Shown: in pieces, positions 53,474 to 63,875 of the stretch
Position numbering within the stretch: position 1 is the stretch's first letter
How the letters are laid out: every line of letters begins with the position of its first letter
NCBI RefSeq assembly: GCF_001469165.1
Contig: NZ_JABX01000018.1
Coordinates: forward strand, 1 to 64,000
Direction: 5' to 3'
Length of the DNA stretch: 64,000 nucleotides
DNA from: Thiohalocapsa sp. ML1
GTDB taxonomy: Bacteria; Pseudomonadota; Gammaproteobacteria; Chromatiales; Chromatiaceae
The notes under the pieces: model-generated
What the model saw: the letters and a program-made list of their open reading frames with translations, nothing else
Database searches by the model: none
Told to the model about the DNA's origin: nothing
Position numbers and translations under genes: made by a program

Positions 53474-54430
53474 ATGTCCGAGTTCGATCTGATCCGCAGG
53501 CACCTGACCGGCGTCGGCGCGGGCCGCAAAGATGTGCTCGTGGACGTCGGCGACGACTGCGCGCTGCTGCACGTGCCGGCGGGACGAGAGCTCGCCGTCG
53601 GCATCGATACGCTGGTGGCCGGCGTGCACTTCCTCGCCGACTGCGATCCGGCGGCACTCGGCTGGAAGGCGCTGGCCGTCAACTTGAGCGACCTCGCCGC
53701 CGTCGGCGCCGAGCCCGCCTGGGCGACCTTGGCGCTGACCTTGCCTAGGGCAGATGAGGACTGGCTCGCGGCCTTCGCCCGCGGTTTTCGCGAGCTTGCG
53801 GTGCAGGAGGATGTGCGCCTCATCGGCGGCGACCTGACGCGCGGCCCGCTGACGGTGACAGTGCAGGCGCACGGTTTCGTGCCGAGCGGGCACGCGCTGC
53901 GTCGCGGTGGTGCCAAGCCGGGCGATCTCGTTTGCGTGAGCGGCGCCTTGGGTGATGCCGGGCTCGCCCTGCAGCACCTGCTGCGCGGCGAGCCGACGGA
54001 CGGCTATCTCCGGCAGCGCCTGGAGCGGCCGACGCCGCGCGTTGCCCTCGGGGAGGTGTTGCGCGGCGTCGCCACCGCGGCCATCGACCTGTCCGACGGG
54101 CTCATCGCGGACTTGGGCCATGTGCTGGACGCCAGCGGCGCCGGCGCCCGCATCGAGCTGGCACGGCTGCCACTGGCCGATCAAGTGGCCGCCGCCGTCG
54201 GCGCGGCGGACGACTGGGCGCTGCCGCTCGCCTCGGGCGACGACTACGAGCTCTGCTTCACGCTCCCACCGGCAGCGGCGGGGCAACTGCCCGTGCTGGC
54301 CGCTGCGGCGGGCTGTCCGCTCACCATCATCGGCGAGGTGGTGCGCGAGGGCGGCTTGACGCTCATCCGCGCGGATGGCTCGACATGGACGCCGCAGTCC
54401 CGCGGCTACGATCACTTCGGCCGGGTGTGA
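53474..54430 (+). CDS. thiL: Thiamine-monophosphate kinase
   Basis: This 318-residue AIR-synthase-like kinase makes thiamine diphosphate. It has DVLVDVGDDCALLHVPAG, AVGIDTLVAGVHFLADCDPA, LAVNLSDLAAVGAEPAWATL, LIGGDLTRGPLTVTVQAHGF and AIDLSDGLIADLGHVLDASG, then SGDDYELCFTLP. These aspartates bind magnesium and the phosphate groups. It lies 25 bases after nusB, in the common nusB-thiL-pgpA order. Confidence 0.96.
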   Translation: MSEFDLIRRHLTGVGAGRKDVLVDVGDDCALLHVPAGRELAVGIDTLVAGVHFLADCDPAALGWKALAVNLSDLAAVGAEPAWATLALTLPRADEDWLAAFARGFRELAVQEDVRLIGGDLTRGPLTVTVQAHGFVPSGHALRRGGAKPGDLVCVSGALGDAGLALQHLLRGEPTDGYLRQRLERPTPRVALGEVLRGVATAAIDLSDGLIADLGHVLDASGAGARIELARLPLADQVAAAVGAADDWALPLASGDDYELCFTLPPAAAGQLPVLAAAAGCPLTIIGEVVREGGLTLIRADGSTWTPQSRGYDHFGRV

Positions 54431-54582
54431 ACAAGTGCGCCCCGCGATGCACCGGAATCAATCACAGCGTCGGAATCGGCGTGCGCCCGTGGGCGGCCTC
54501 GGCGTCCCGAGTGTGCGACAATTCGCGGGCTTTCAAGCTTTTCCTTGATTCCGATCATTGCAGTCAGTTTTAGGAGTCTCAG

Positions 54583-55098
54583 ATGAACGCATCTGCTCAG
54601 ACCAACGGGTCTTTCAACACCTCAGATCCCAAGCATCTCGTCGCCTTCGGGTTCGGCGCCGGGCTGGCGCCGAAGGCGCCCGGTACCGTCGGCACCCTGG
54701 TGGGCGTCGTGCTGTACTTGGTGCTGTCCCTGTTGCCCGTGTCGCTCTATATCCTGATCGTCGCCGGGCTCTTCGGGCTCGGCGTCTGGGCCGTCGGCGG
54801 CGTTGCCGGCGAGCTCGGCGACGACGACCCGCCCGCCATCGTCTGGGACGAGGTGGTGGGCTTTCTGATCGCCATGATCGCGGCCCCCGCGGGCATCATG
54901 TGGATCATCGTCGGCTTCCTGGTGTTCCGGCTCTTCGACATCTACAAGCCCTGGCCCATCGCGGGCTTCGAGGCGCGCTACAAGGGCGCTCTCGGCATCA
55001 TGCTCGACGACGTGCTCGCCGGTGTCTACACCTGGCTCGTGCTGCATGTGCTGTGGATGATGGTGGAGGCCTCGTTGCGTGGTGCCGGCGCGCATTGA
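54583..55098 (+). CDS. pgpA: Phosphatidylglycerophosphatase A
   Basis: This 171-residue inner-membrane phosphatase makes phosphatidylglycerol. It has LVAFGFGAGLAPKAPGTVGT, DDPPAIVWDEVVGFLIAMIA, FRLFDIYKPWPIAGFEARYK and GALGIMLDDVLAGVYTWLVL, with the conserved W-D-E and D-D residues. Four helices are visible. The start follows TTTTAGGAGTCTCAG, a good ribosome site. It is separated from thiL by 150 bases, so it may also have its own promoter. Confidence 0.95.
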   Translation: MNASAQTNGSFNTSDPKHLVAFGFGAGLAPKAPGTVGTLVGVVLYLVLSLLPVSLYILIVAGLFGLGVWAVGGVAGELGDDDPPAIVWDEVVGFLIAMIAAPAGIMWIIVGFLVFRLFDIYKPWPIAGFEARYKGALGIMLDDVLAGVYTWLVLHVLWMMVEASLRGAGAH

Positions 55099-55156
55099 TG
55101 CCGTCGGCGCCCACTGATGCCGCCGGCGCCCGGCCCGCCGGCTCGATAGGGCTCGC

Positions 55157-57406
<2,250 letters not shown>

Positions 57407-57635
57407 GCGGATGGCCCCGCCCCGCTAATCCTGTGAGACATCGGGTGCCGCACGATTGGGAATACGGCAACGACAACAGCGGAGGCAGCGATCGCATTCT
57501 TGGTTGCCGCCCTATCGCGTTGGTGAGGGTCAAGAACAACGGGTAGCACCCGGAGGCGGCATTGGCAGTGGAACAACTCGCAACCACGTCCACGTAGGCT
57601 AGTCTATGGTGCTCCAGTCACAAAAAGGTAAGCGT

Positions 57636-58403
57636 ATGCATCTGCGCGTAGCGGCCTTGACGTTCCTCCTTTGCCTTTTCACCTGGCAGAGCGTTTTCGC
57701 CTTCGGTTGGGTCCCATCCCCGAAGGAGTACTTTCTCTTGCCGGATTACTGCAAGGCCAAAATGAGTGATTTCATCAGAGGCTTTCTTGCTGGCAAGATC
57801 GGCAGCACCTCCGAGTGGCGGCGAGAAGCGGCGTCGATGTTGGTGCCCGAGTCGCAGATTCCGCAGTGGAAGAAAAGGGTAGGACCGGATTTTCTTCACG
57901 TCCATCATTATTGTTTTGGGCTTTCGTGGCTTAGCAAGGCAGAGGATCCAGAGAATCGCTCCCGCGCCGCGTGGGCGTATAGACAGGCGGTTGGCGAGAT
58001 TGACTATACCAGGTCGAAATCTCGGCCCGGAGCGCCGCTGTGGGAGGTCATGTCCATCGACTACGCGCGTGCGCTCGCCGGCAATGGACAATGGGGGGAA
58101 TCCCAGGCTGTGTTCCAAGACCTGCTGGCCGATAATCCGAGCAACTCGGATATTTGGGTGGCATATGCCAAACAGTTGAAAAGAAGACGCAAGCTCAACG
58201 ATGCCATCGCGCTGTTGGAGCAAGGGTTGGAGAAAGCAAACAAGAAAGGCCCGCTGCTCTATTGGCTGGCCATCTATCAGTTCGACCTTGGTGATCTGAC
58301 CCGTGCCGCGGAAACCACGGCGCGTGCGGAAGCGGCAGGTATGAAAGTGGATTCCCTCAAACGGCGGCTTGGGCGAACAGCGGTTCCGGCTGCCGCAGAC
58401 TGA
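57636..58403 (+). CDS. Secreted tetratricopeptide-repeat protein of unknown role
   Basis: This 255-residue protein has a signal peptide (RVAALTFLLCLFTWQSVFAF) and an N-terminal region rich in aromatic residues with HVHHYCFGLSWLSKA. At least three TPR units follow: VMSIDYARALAGNGQWGESQ, VFQDLLADNPSNSDIWVAYA and AIALLEQGLEKANKKGPLLY. The start was set at ATG 57636, preceded by AAAAAGGTAAG; the frame opens 10 codons earlier. The gene is less GC-rich than its neighbours and uses many AT-ending codons, which suggests transfer or relaxed selection. No function is assigned. Confidence 0.75.
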   Translation: MHLRVAALTFLLCLFTWQSVFAFGWVPSPKEYFLLPDYCKAKMSDFIRGFLAGKIGSTSEWRREAASMLVPESQIPQWKKRVGPDFLHVHHYCFGLSWLSKAEDPENRSRAAWAYRQAVGEIDYTRSKSRPGAPLWEVMSIDYARALAGNGQWGESQAVFQDLLADNPSNSDIWVAYAKQLKRRRKLNDAIALLEQGLEKANKKGPLLYWLAIYQFDLGDLTRAAETTARAEAAGMKVDSLKRRLGRTAVPAAAD

Positions 58404-58534
58404 GGCGATGTGCGGGCACCCGCGAGGTGGCCCGCGTAGTCAAAGCTTCCAGCCTTGATGGCGTCAGGCCAGGATGGCCTGACGACGCAGTCGGCGGTGT
58501 GGCCGCGGTGACGATGAAGGCCGCGTCGGCGCGC

Positions 58535-59032
58535 TTACAGATCGCCGCTCGCACCCGCTTCCATGATGGACTCAATGTTGTCGCGCACCAGCTCGGCCTT
58601 TTCCAGCAGCTCGGGCGGCAGATTTGCGCTCGGGATGATCTTGCCGAGGTCCAGGGTCACGAGCCAGGCCTTGCCATCGGCGTCTTCGATGAGCGTGATG
58701 CGGCACGGCAGATAGGCCGAGAAGTCCGGGTTGAAGATGACCATCTCGTTGGCGATGGCCGCGTCGCAGAACTGGAAGATCTCGATGCGGTTGCTGTCCA
58801 CGCCCATCGCCTCAAGCTCTTTGTAGAGGGGCAGGTGGGCGACGAGCTTGAAGTTGAGCCCGTTGGCGCGGAGCTTCATGGATTCCACCGCATCGTCCAT
58901 CGACACGTCTTCGGCAAGCGGCATCTTCAAGACCGTGTCCGAGATGGAAATGCCCTCGGTGGCGCCGGCGGCGAAAGGGACGCCGACAAGCGCGGCCAAC
59001 AGCACGAGGGTGAGCATAACTTGATGACGCAT
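58535..59032 (-). CDS. DUF302 family secreted protein
   Basis: This 165-residue protein has a signal peptide (MLTLVLLAALVGVPFAAGAT) and a DUF302 domain: FKLVAHLPLYKELEAMGVDS, IEIFQFCDAAIANEMVIFNP, FSAYLPCRITLIEDADGKAW and LVTLDLGKI. DUF302 proteins bind small ligands or metals; the fold is known but the role is not. ATG 59032 is preceded by AGAGGAGA. It converges with the TPR protein gene and diverges from larE. Confidence 0.85.
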   Translation of the reverse strand: MRHQVMLTLVLLAALVGVPFAAGATEGISISDTVLKMPLAEDVSMDDAVESMKLRANGLNFKLVAHLPLYKELEAMGVDSNRIEIFQFCDAAIANEMVIFNPDFSAYLPCRITLIEDADGKAWLVTLDLGKIIPSANLPPELLEKAELVRDNIESIMEAGASGDL

Positions 59033-59364
59033 TGGAATCGGTCTCCTCTGGCAGCCGCGGCGTCGGGTGTGACCCGTCGGAGGCGCGGCTAGCTTCTTGA
59101 TGTTCTGCGTGCGGCGACCTGGCCTGACGCAGCCTGATGTCTTCGGCGTCGGCGACGAACCGACGCCGAGACATTGTGACGAGTTGTCGCCCCGCTGCCA
59201 ATCGCCGGCACTGATGCGGCGCAAAGGTATCGGGAAACGGCAGCGTTGTGCGTGGGTGCCGCACGCCCATGCGCCCGTTGTCGGCCTATACTTCTGCCGG
59301 GCCATCGCCCGTGGCGACGGCGCTACGCGCCGGTCGCAACAACAGGCCGCGGAGGGGAAGGCGT

Positions 59365-60156
59365 TTGGATCCCAGATATGAAGCCGTCGTCGAATCGCTG
59401 CGCGGTGCGGAGGCAATCTCCGTTGCCTTCTCAGGCGGCGTCGACAGCACGCTGCTGCTCGCCTGCGCGCAGCTCGCCGTGGGCGCGGAGAGGGTGCTCG
59501 CGCTCACAGCGGTCACGCCGTACATGGTCCGACAGGAGATCGGCGATGCCCTCGCGCTGGCGGCAGAGCTCGGCGTTCGCCACGAGCTGGTCGAGATGGA
59601 CATGCCGAGCGCCATTGAGGACAACCCGCACGACCGCTGCTACCACTGTAAGCACCGCATGTACGAGCTGCTGACGGAGCATGCGCGGCTGCTCGGTTAT
59701 CCGCGCCTCGTCGATGCCAGCAACCTCAATGACGCCGACGGCAGCAGGCCGGCGCTGCGGGCGGTGCGCGAGGTCGGCGTAGGCACGCCCTTCATCGCCC
59801 ACGGCATCGACAAGGACGCCGTGCGGGCCATCTCTCGCGAGCTGAATCTGTCGACCTGGCAGAAGCCGAGCAACGCCTGCCTGCTGACTCGGCTGCGCCA
59901 CAACCAGCCCGTGTCCATGCGGGAGCTGCAGCGCATCGAAGAGGCCGAGCGCCACCTTGAGGGCCTTGGCTTCGAGTCCGTGCGGGTGCGAAGCCACGGC
60001 AACCTGGCCCGCATTGAGGTCGCGGCCTGTCAGCGCGAGCGCCTGATGGCGCAGGCGGACGCCATCGGCGCCGCGCTGCGCGAGCTTGGCTTCCGCCATA
60101 TCACCGTGGACCTGTTCGGCTATCACCACGACAGCATGGCGGAGCCTGGTGATTGA
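59365..60156 (+). CDS. larE: ATP-dependent sacrificial sulfur transferase LarE
   Basis: This 263-residue PP-loop enzyme donates its own cysteine sulfur during synthesis of the nickel-pincer cofactor of lactate racemase and relatives. The ATP loop SVAFSGGVDSTLLLACA is at residues about 19-35. A C-Y-H-C pair is in RCYHCKHRMYELL (Cys92, Cys95), and the sacrificial cysteine is in KPSNACLLTRLRHNQP (Cys172). The start is TTG 59365, nine bases after GGAGG; no ATG fits. LarB and LarC are not in the window, so the enzyme may serve another sulfur-transfer reaction. The family includes many such solitary members. Confidence 0.9.
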   Translation: MDPRYEAVVESLRGAEAISVAFSGGVDSTLLLACAQLAVGAERVLALTAVTPYMVRQEIGDALALAAELGVRHELVEMDMPSAIEDNPHDRCYHCKHRMYELLTEHARLLGYPRLVDASNLNDADGSRPALRAVREVGVGTPFIAHGIDKDAVRAISRELNLSTWQKPSNACLLTRLRHNQPVSMRELQRIEEAERHLEGLGFESVRVRSHGNLARIEVAACQRERLMAQADAIGAALRELGFRHITVDLFGYHHDSMAEPGD

Positions 60157-60163
60157 TCTGGGG

Positions 60164-60834
60164 AAGTACGGAGTACGGAGTACGGAGTACGGAGTACGGG
60201 CACCCGCGCCTGCACTTCCGTTCGGACTCCGTACTCCGCGTCCCACCCGTACTCCGTACTTCGTACTCTCGGCCTCGATCATCGTGCCGGCCACATCGCC
60301 TGCCGCACGCAAGCGGTTCGCACAGCGGACACTACTGCGCTGGGATCGCCGGCTTTCCAGCCGGCTCGCCGCCGGCGCGGCTCGATGCCGCGTCGGCGGC
60401 GTTCGGGCCGATCAGAGAGCACATGCGCGCTCGTCCGGCCGGCCGCGCAGCATGGGCAACCGCCCCGCTCCCGCGCCGCAGATCGCGCGCCGGGGGCATC
60501 GAGCCCCCGGCACGCGAAGCCGGCTGAAAGCCGGCGCTCCCAGTCGGCGCCGGCGCGGTCTCGAGCCCGCTTGTCGGGCATACCTCAGTTTGAGAGTTTG
60601 CAGATGAGTCAAGTGTACGACCACACCTGGGGGAAGGGCCGAGGGCCGCGGGCCGAGGGCCGCGGGCCGAGGGAGCCATCCTCGGCCCTCGGCCCTCGGC
60701 CCTACAGCCGCCGCGCTCCGTAGCAGCCCCCGCGCGCTGGTCGGAGTGATGATCAAGGCCGTACTCTCCGTACTTCCTACTCCCCGTACTCCGTACTTCC
60801 TACTCCGTACTTCCTACTCCGTACTTCCTACTCA
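60164..60834. repeat. AGTACGG heptamer arrays enclosing a composite repeat
   Basis: Forward AGTACGG units (five copies, 60164-60199) are followed by inverted CCGTACT units at 60225-60270. A further inverted group (TTCCTACTCCGTAC type) is at 60760-60834, ending at the stop codon of the cupin gene. Between them lies the composite element 60340-60704. No gene is present in these 670 bases. The arrangement looks like one repeat inserted into, or grown around, another. Confidence 0.9.
60340..60704. repeat. Composite non-coding repeat element, copy 2
   Basis: It opens with one 29-bp unit (CTGGGATCGCCGGCTTTCC), then the same GC-rich modules as copy 1 (GCATGGGCAACCGCCCCGC, ATCGCGCGCCGGGGGCATCG, GAAGCCGGCTGAAAGCCGGC). 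It continues via CAGATGAGTCAAG to a CGAGGGC hairpin (60631-60704) with interrupted GCGGGCC units. Modules have diverged from copy 1 by scattered substitutions, so the duplication is not recent. Confidence 0.8.
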
Positions 60835-61109
60835 AAATCGTAGTGCTTCTCCACGGCCGCCGTGATCTCCCAGGTGCAGGAGAGGCCCGCCGGAAAGGTG
60901 ATGAGGTCGCCGCGGCCGAATTGCTGCGGCTCGCCGCCGTCGGGCGTCACCGTGAACTTGCCGCGGACGATGTAGCAGGTCTCGGTCTGGTCATAGGTCC
61001 ATGGGAAGGTCGACGGCTCTTTCTTCCAGACGGGCCAGTGCTCGACGCCGAGCACCTCCAGTTTGGCGGGGGAGGGCTTGCGCTCGCAGAGGATATCGAG
61101 ATCGGACAT
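60828..61109 (-). CDS. Small cupin-fold protein (Cupin_3/DUF861)
   Basis: This 93-residue single-domain beta-barrel has WPVWKKEPSTFPWTYDQTET, CYIVRGKFTVTPDGGEPQQF and GRGDLITFPAGLSCTWEITA. The T-E-T-C-Y-I-V pattern is characteristic of Cupin_3. The function is unknown; relatives occur in sugar or ureide metabolism. The start is ATG 61109 after GGAGAC. It follows the transketolase genes on the same strand by about 80 bases. Its end abuts a repeat array. Confidence 0.88.
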   Translation of the reverse strand: MSDLDILCERKPSPAKLEVLGVEHWPVWKKEPSTFPWTYDQTETCYIVRGKFTVTPDGGEPQQFGRGDLITFPAGLSCTWEITAAVEKHYDFE

Positions 61110-61190
61110 GGGTCTTGTCTCCAAGGGTTGAACGGGCGGCTGAGGCTGCGCCCGCTGCTTGCGCGCTCGCGTGCCGGGTCGGCGTCCGCG

Positions 61191-62201
61191 TCAGAGGTCC
61201 TCGGTCTTCTCCGCCGCGCTCAGCGTGCCGAGGCGCACGGCCGCTAGGCCCGCGTCGTCGATGTCCAGCCGCGCGCCGGCGAGATCCTCTGCCGCGCGCA
61301 CCAAGGCCATGGCGTCGAGCCCGTACTCGCGCAGCAGATACGGCTTGCTCGCGCCGTGGGCGTAGGTGTCCTTGAGCCCGAGCCGCACCAGCCGGCGGCC
61401 GACGCCGTGCTCCGCCATCAGCTCCGCCACCGCGGCGCCCAAGCCGCCGATGATGCTGTGGTTCTCCATGCTGACGACGCCGAGCCGCACGTCGGACACC
61501 GCCGCCAACACCGCCGGGTCGTCGAAGGGCTTCAGCGTCGAGACGTGCAGGTGCCGGACGCCGAGCCCGCGTGCGCGCAGCGCCGCGGTGGCGCGCATGG
61601 CCTCCTCGGTGCAGATGCCGGACGAGATCACGCACAGATCCGCGCCGTCGGCGAGCTGCCGGGCGCGCCCGAGCTGCATCGGCGCATCGGCCGGGAACAA
61701 CCGCGGCACCTCGCCGCGGAGCTGGCGGATGTACACCGGCCCGTCGATGGCCTGGGCGACGTCGAGCACGGAGGTTGCCTCGGTGGCGTCGCCCGCCTCC
61801 AGCACCGTCATGTTGGGCAGGAGCCGCATCAGGCCCACGTCGTCGATGGCCTGGTGCGTGACGCCGCCGGGCGTCGTGATGCCGGGCAGGAAGCCCACGA
61901 GGCGCACCGGCAGGTTCGGGTAGGCGATGGACATGGCCACCTGGTCGAAGGGCCGGCGCGTCACGAACACCGCAAAGGTGTGGATGTACGGGAAGAAGCC
62001 CTCGCGCGCGAGTCCGGCCGCAAAGCCCATCATGTTCTGCTCGGCCATGCCGAGCGAGAAGAACCGCTCCGGGTAGGCATCGCGAAAGGCGTCCGCCTCG
62101 CAGGAGGACGTGAGGTCCGCGGACAGCACCAGCACCTCGGGCCGGTGCTCGGCCCAGCGCACGAAGTGCTCGCGATGCGGGCGGGTGACGATCTCGATCA
62201 T
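61191..62201 (-). CDS. Transketolase, C-terminal (pyrimidine-binding) subunit
   Basis: This 336-residue second half of a split transketolase has LVLSADLTSSCEADAFRDAY, FFSLGMAEQNMMGFAAGLAR (with the catalytic Glu that activates the cofactor) and REGFFPYIHTFAVFVTRRPF. The C-terminal domain has MENHSIIGGLGAAVAELMAE. It pairs with the following subunit to move two-carbon units between sugar phosphates. Its ATG overlaps the other gene by four bases. Split transketolases often belong to special sugar pathways rather than the main pentose-phosphate enzyme. Confidence 0.9.
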   Translation of the reverse strand: MIEIVTRPHREHFVRWAEHRPEVLVLSADLTSSCEADAFRDAYPERFFSLGMAEQNMMGFAAGLAREGFFPYIHTFAVFVTRRPFDQVAMSIAYPNLPVRLVGFLPGITTPGGVTHQAIDDVGLMRLLPNMTVLEAGDATEATSVLDVAQAIDGPVYIRQLRGEVPRLFPADAPMQLGRARQLADGADLCVISSGICTEEAMRATAALRARGLGVRHLHVSTLKPFDDPAVLAAVSDVRLGVVSMENHSIIGGLGAAVAELMAEHGVGRRLVRLGLKDTYAHGASKPYLLREYGLDAMALVRAAEDLAGARLDIDDAGLAAVRLGTLSAAEKTEDL

Positions 62202-63166
62202 GCCCGGTCCTCCGCGGCGGCGGCGTCCATGGCCGCGAGCTGCGCCTCGTAGGCGCGGATCTCGGCCTCCGACTTAAAGCGCAGATAGTGCAGCTTCGGC
62301 GTGCGCTCGCGCATCAGCTCCATGCCGCGGCAGGGGTCCGTGCGGGCGATGACGGCGAGCGGCCGGTCGCCGCTGCCGAAGCCCTGCGCAGGCGCCGCCA
62401 GCGCATCGCTGTCGTGCCCGTCCACCTCGTGCACGTCGGCGCCGAAGGCCCGCAGCCGCGCCGCCAGCGGCTCGATGGTCATCACGTCGGTCATCGCGCC
62501 GTCGCACTGCTGCGCATTGGCATCGATGTAGACGCCGAGATTGCCGATGCGATGGTGCGCCAGCGCCGCGACGGCCTCCCAAGTCTGGCCTTCCTGAAAC
62601 TCGCCGTCGGACATGAACACCCAGACGCGGCCGGTCTCGCCCTTGAGCTTGCGCGCCAGCGCGATGCCGCCGGCCTGGCTCAGCGCCTGCGCGAGGGAGC
62701 CCGCCGTCACCTCGTGCCCAGGCGAGTGCTCGGCGCCGATGAGCTCGACGGTGCTGCCGTCCTGGTTGAAGGCATCGAGGCCGTTCGGCCCGAGCCGGCC
62801 GAGCGCAATCAGCACCGAATACAGCACCAGCGCGTAGTGCACCGGCGAGAAGATGAAGCGGTCCAGGTCCGGCGCCCGCGGGCCGTTGTAGTCGGCACCG
62901 GTAAAGGCGTGCGGGTTGTTCGGCCCCGGCACGCCGGCGAAGGGCCGCGGCACCAGCGGGGCGGTGCTCTCGCCCAAGCGCATCACCCGCAGATACAGCG
63001 TTGCCAGCGTCTCCGCCGACGAGCAGGCCTGGCTCAGGTAGCCGCCGTTGTTCTTCAGCGTGTAGGCGAGCACGCGCCGGCGCACGGCGTCGGCCACGCG
63101 GGCGACCTCCGCGGCGGCGTCGCGGCCTGGGGCGACGGGCATGGATGTGGCAACGGCTTGGTTCAT
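62198..63166 (-). CDS. Transketolase, N-terminal (ThDP-binding) subunit
   Basis: This 322-residue first half has AEVARVADAVRRRVLAYTLK, then GHEVTAGSLAQALSQAGGIA and the thiamine-diphosphate motif RVWVFMSDGEFQEGQTWEA, ending ANAQQCDGAMTD. The G-D-G-E...N-x-x-Q pattern binds Mg and diphosphate; here D-G-E is preceded by S rather than G. It is translated with the C-terminal subunit. Nearby cupin and SDR genes suggest a small sugar-metabolism cluster, which is inference. Confidence 0.9.
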   Translation of the reverse strand: MNQAVATSMPVAPGRDAAAEVARVADAVRRRVLAYTLKNNGGYLSQACSSAETLATLYLRVMRLGESTAPLVPRPFAGVPGPNNPHAFTGADYNGPRAPDLDRFIFSPVHYALVLYSVLIALGRLGPNGLDAFNQDGSTVELIGAEHSPGHEVTAGSLAQALSQAGGIALARKLKGETGRVWVFMSDGEFQEGQTWEAVAALAHHRIGNLGVYIDANAQQCDGAMTDVMTIEPLAARLRAFGADVHEVDGHDSDALAAPAQGFGSGDRPLAVIARTDPCRGMELMRERTPKLHYLRFKSEAEIRAYEAQLAAMDAAAAEDRA

Positions 63167-63241
63167 CAGTCGGTTCCGCGGTGGCGGTTGAAGGTGTCGA
63201 TGGGGCGGATTGTAGCCGCGCGGCCCCGCCCGCGGCCCGCC

Positions 63242-63862
63242 TCAGCGGGGCAGGCTGCCGCGGCTGGCCAGGTACAGGAGCGGCCCGACGAGCGGCAACT
63301 GCTGCCAAGCGGGCGCCGGCGGCAATCCCCGGCGGCGGCGGTCCGTTGCGGCGGCCAGGTGCAGCGCCGCGCTCAGCGCAACCAGGTCCGCTGACATCAC
63401 GGCGATGAACTGGGAGCTTGCGAGCTGCGCCGCGAAGGCCTGCGGGCTGCCCGCGACCAGCGCAAAGCCGACCAGGGCCAGCGTAATGGCGAGCAGCGTC
63501 CAGCCCGCCACGCGCGAGCCGATGGCCCGCACGAAGTGCCCCGGTGAGGCGTCGAGCGGCGCGCGCGCGTCCCGCAGCACCAGATAGGGCAGTAGCATGA
63601 TCCCACCGAGAAAATAGCCGCCGATGGCGAATGGCCAGGCGCGCGGGCGGCCCGTGTCGAACAGCACAATCGCCAGGAACGCCGTGGGCAGCACGCCGAG
63701 CAGGTTGAAAATCGCGATGGCGATGGGGTCGACGCGACTCGTGTCCGCCAGGGCCAGGGCCGTCAGCTCGCCGAGCAAATCCTGTGGTGGCGGCGGCGAC
63801 AGCAGCCAGTAGCCGACGAGGCCGAGCCACAGCGCCCCGTACAGGAGCCGGTGGGTGCGCAT
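63242..63862 (-). CDS. Six-helix membrane protein of unknown function
   Basis: This 206-residue protein has helices LLYGALWLGLVGYWLLS, IAIAIFNLLGVLPTAFLAIV, FAIGGYFLGGIMLLPYLVL and LLAITLALVGFALVAGSPQA. A block VDPIAIAIFNLLGVLPTAFL is a conserved feature of a family often found in plants, cyanobacteria and purple bacteria, but I cannot assign a role. It lies between the SDR end and the transketolase N-subunit, same strand. Confidence 0.75.
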   Translation of the reverse strand: MRTHRLLYGALWLGLVGYWLLSPPPPQDLLGELTALALADTSRVDPIAIAIFNLLGVLPTAFLAIVLFDTGRPRAWPFAIGGYFLGGIMLLPYLVLRDARAPLDASPGHFVRAIGSRVAGWTLLAITLALVGFALVAGSPQAFAAQLASSQFIAVMSADLVALSAALHLAAATDRRRRGLPPAPAWQQLPLVGPLLYLASRGSLPR

Positions 63863-63875
63863 GCCGACCGGCCCG

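Noticed and set aside
50929-53916. A very long open frame (995 codons) on the minus strand across ribBA, ribH and nusB
   Set aside because: It is exactly antisense to well-identified genes and its residues have no family character; long antisense frames are expected in DNA this rich in GC at third codon positions.
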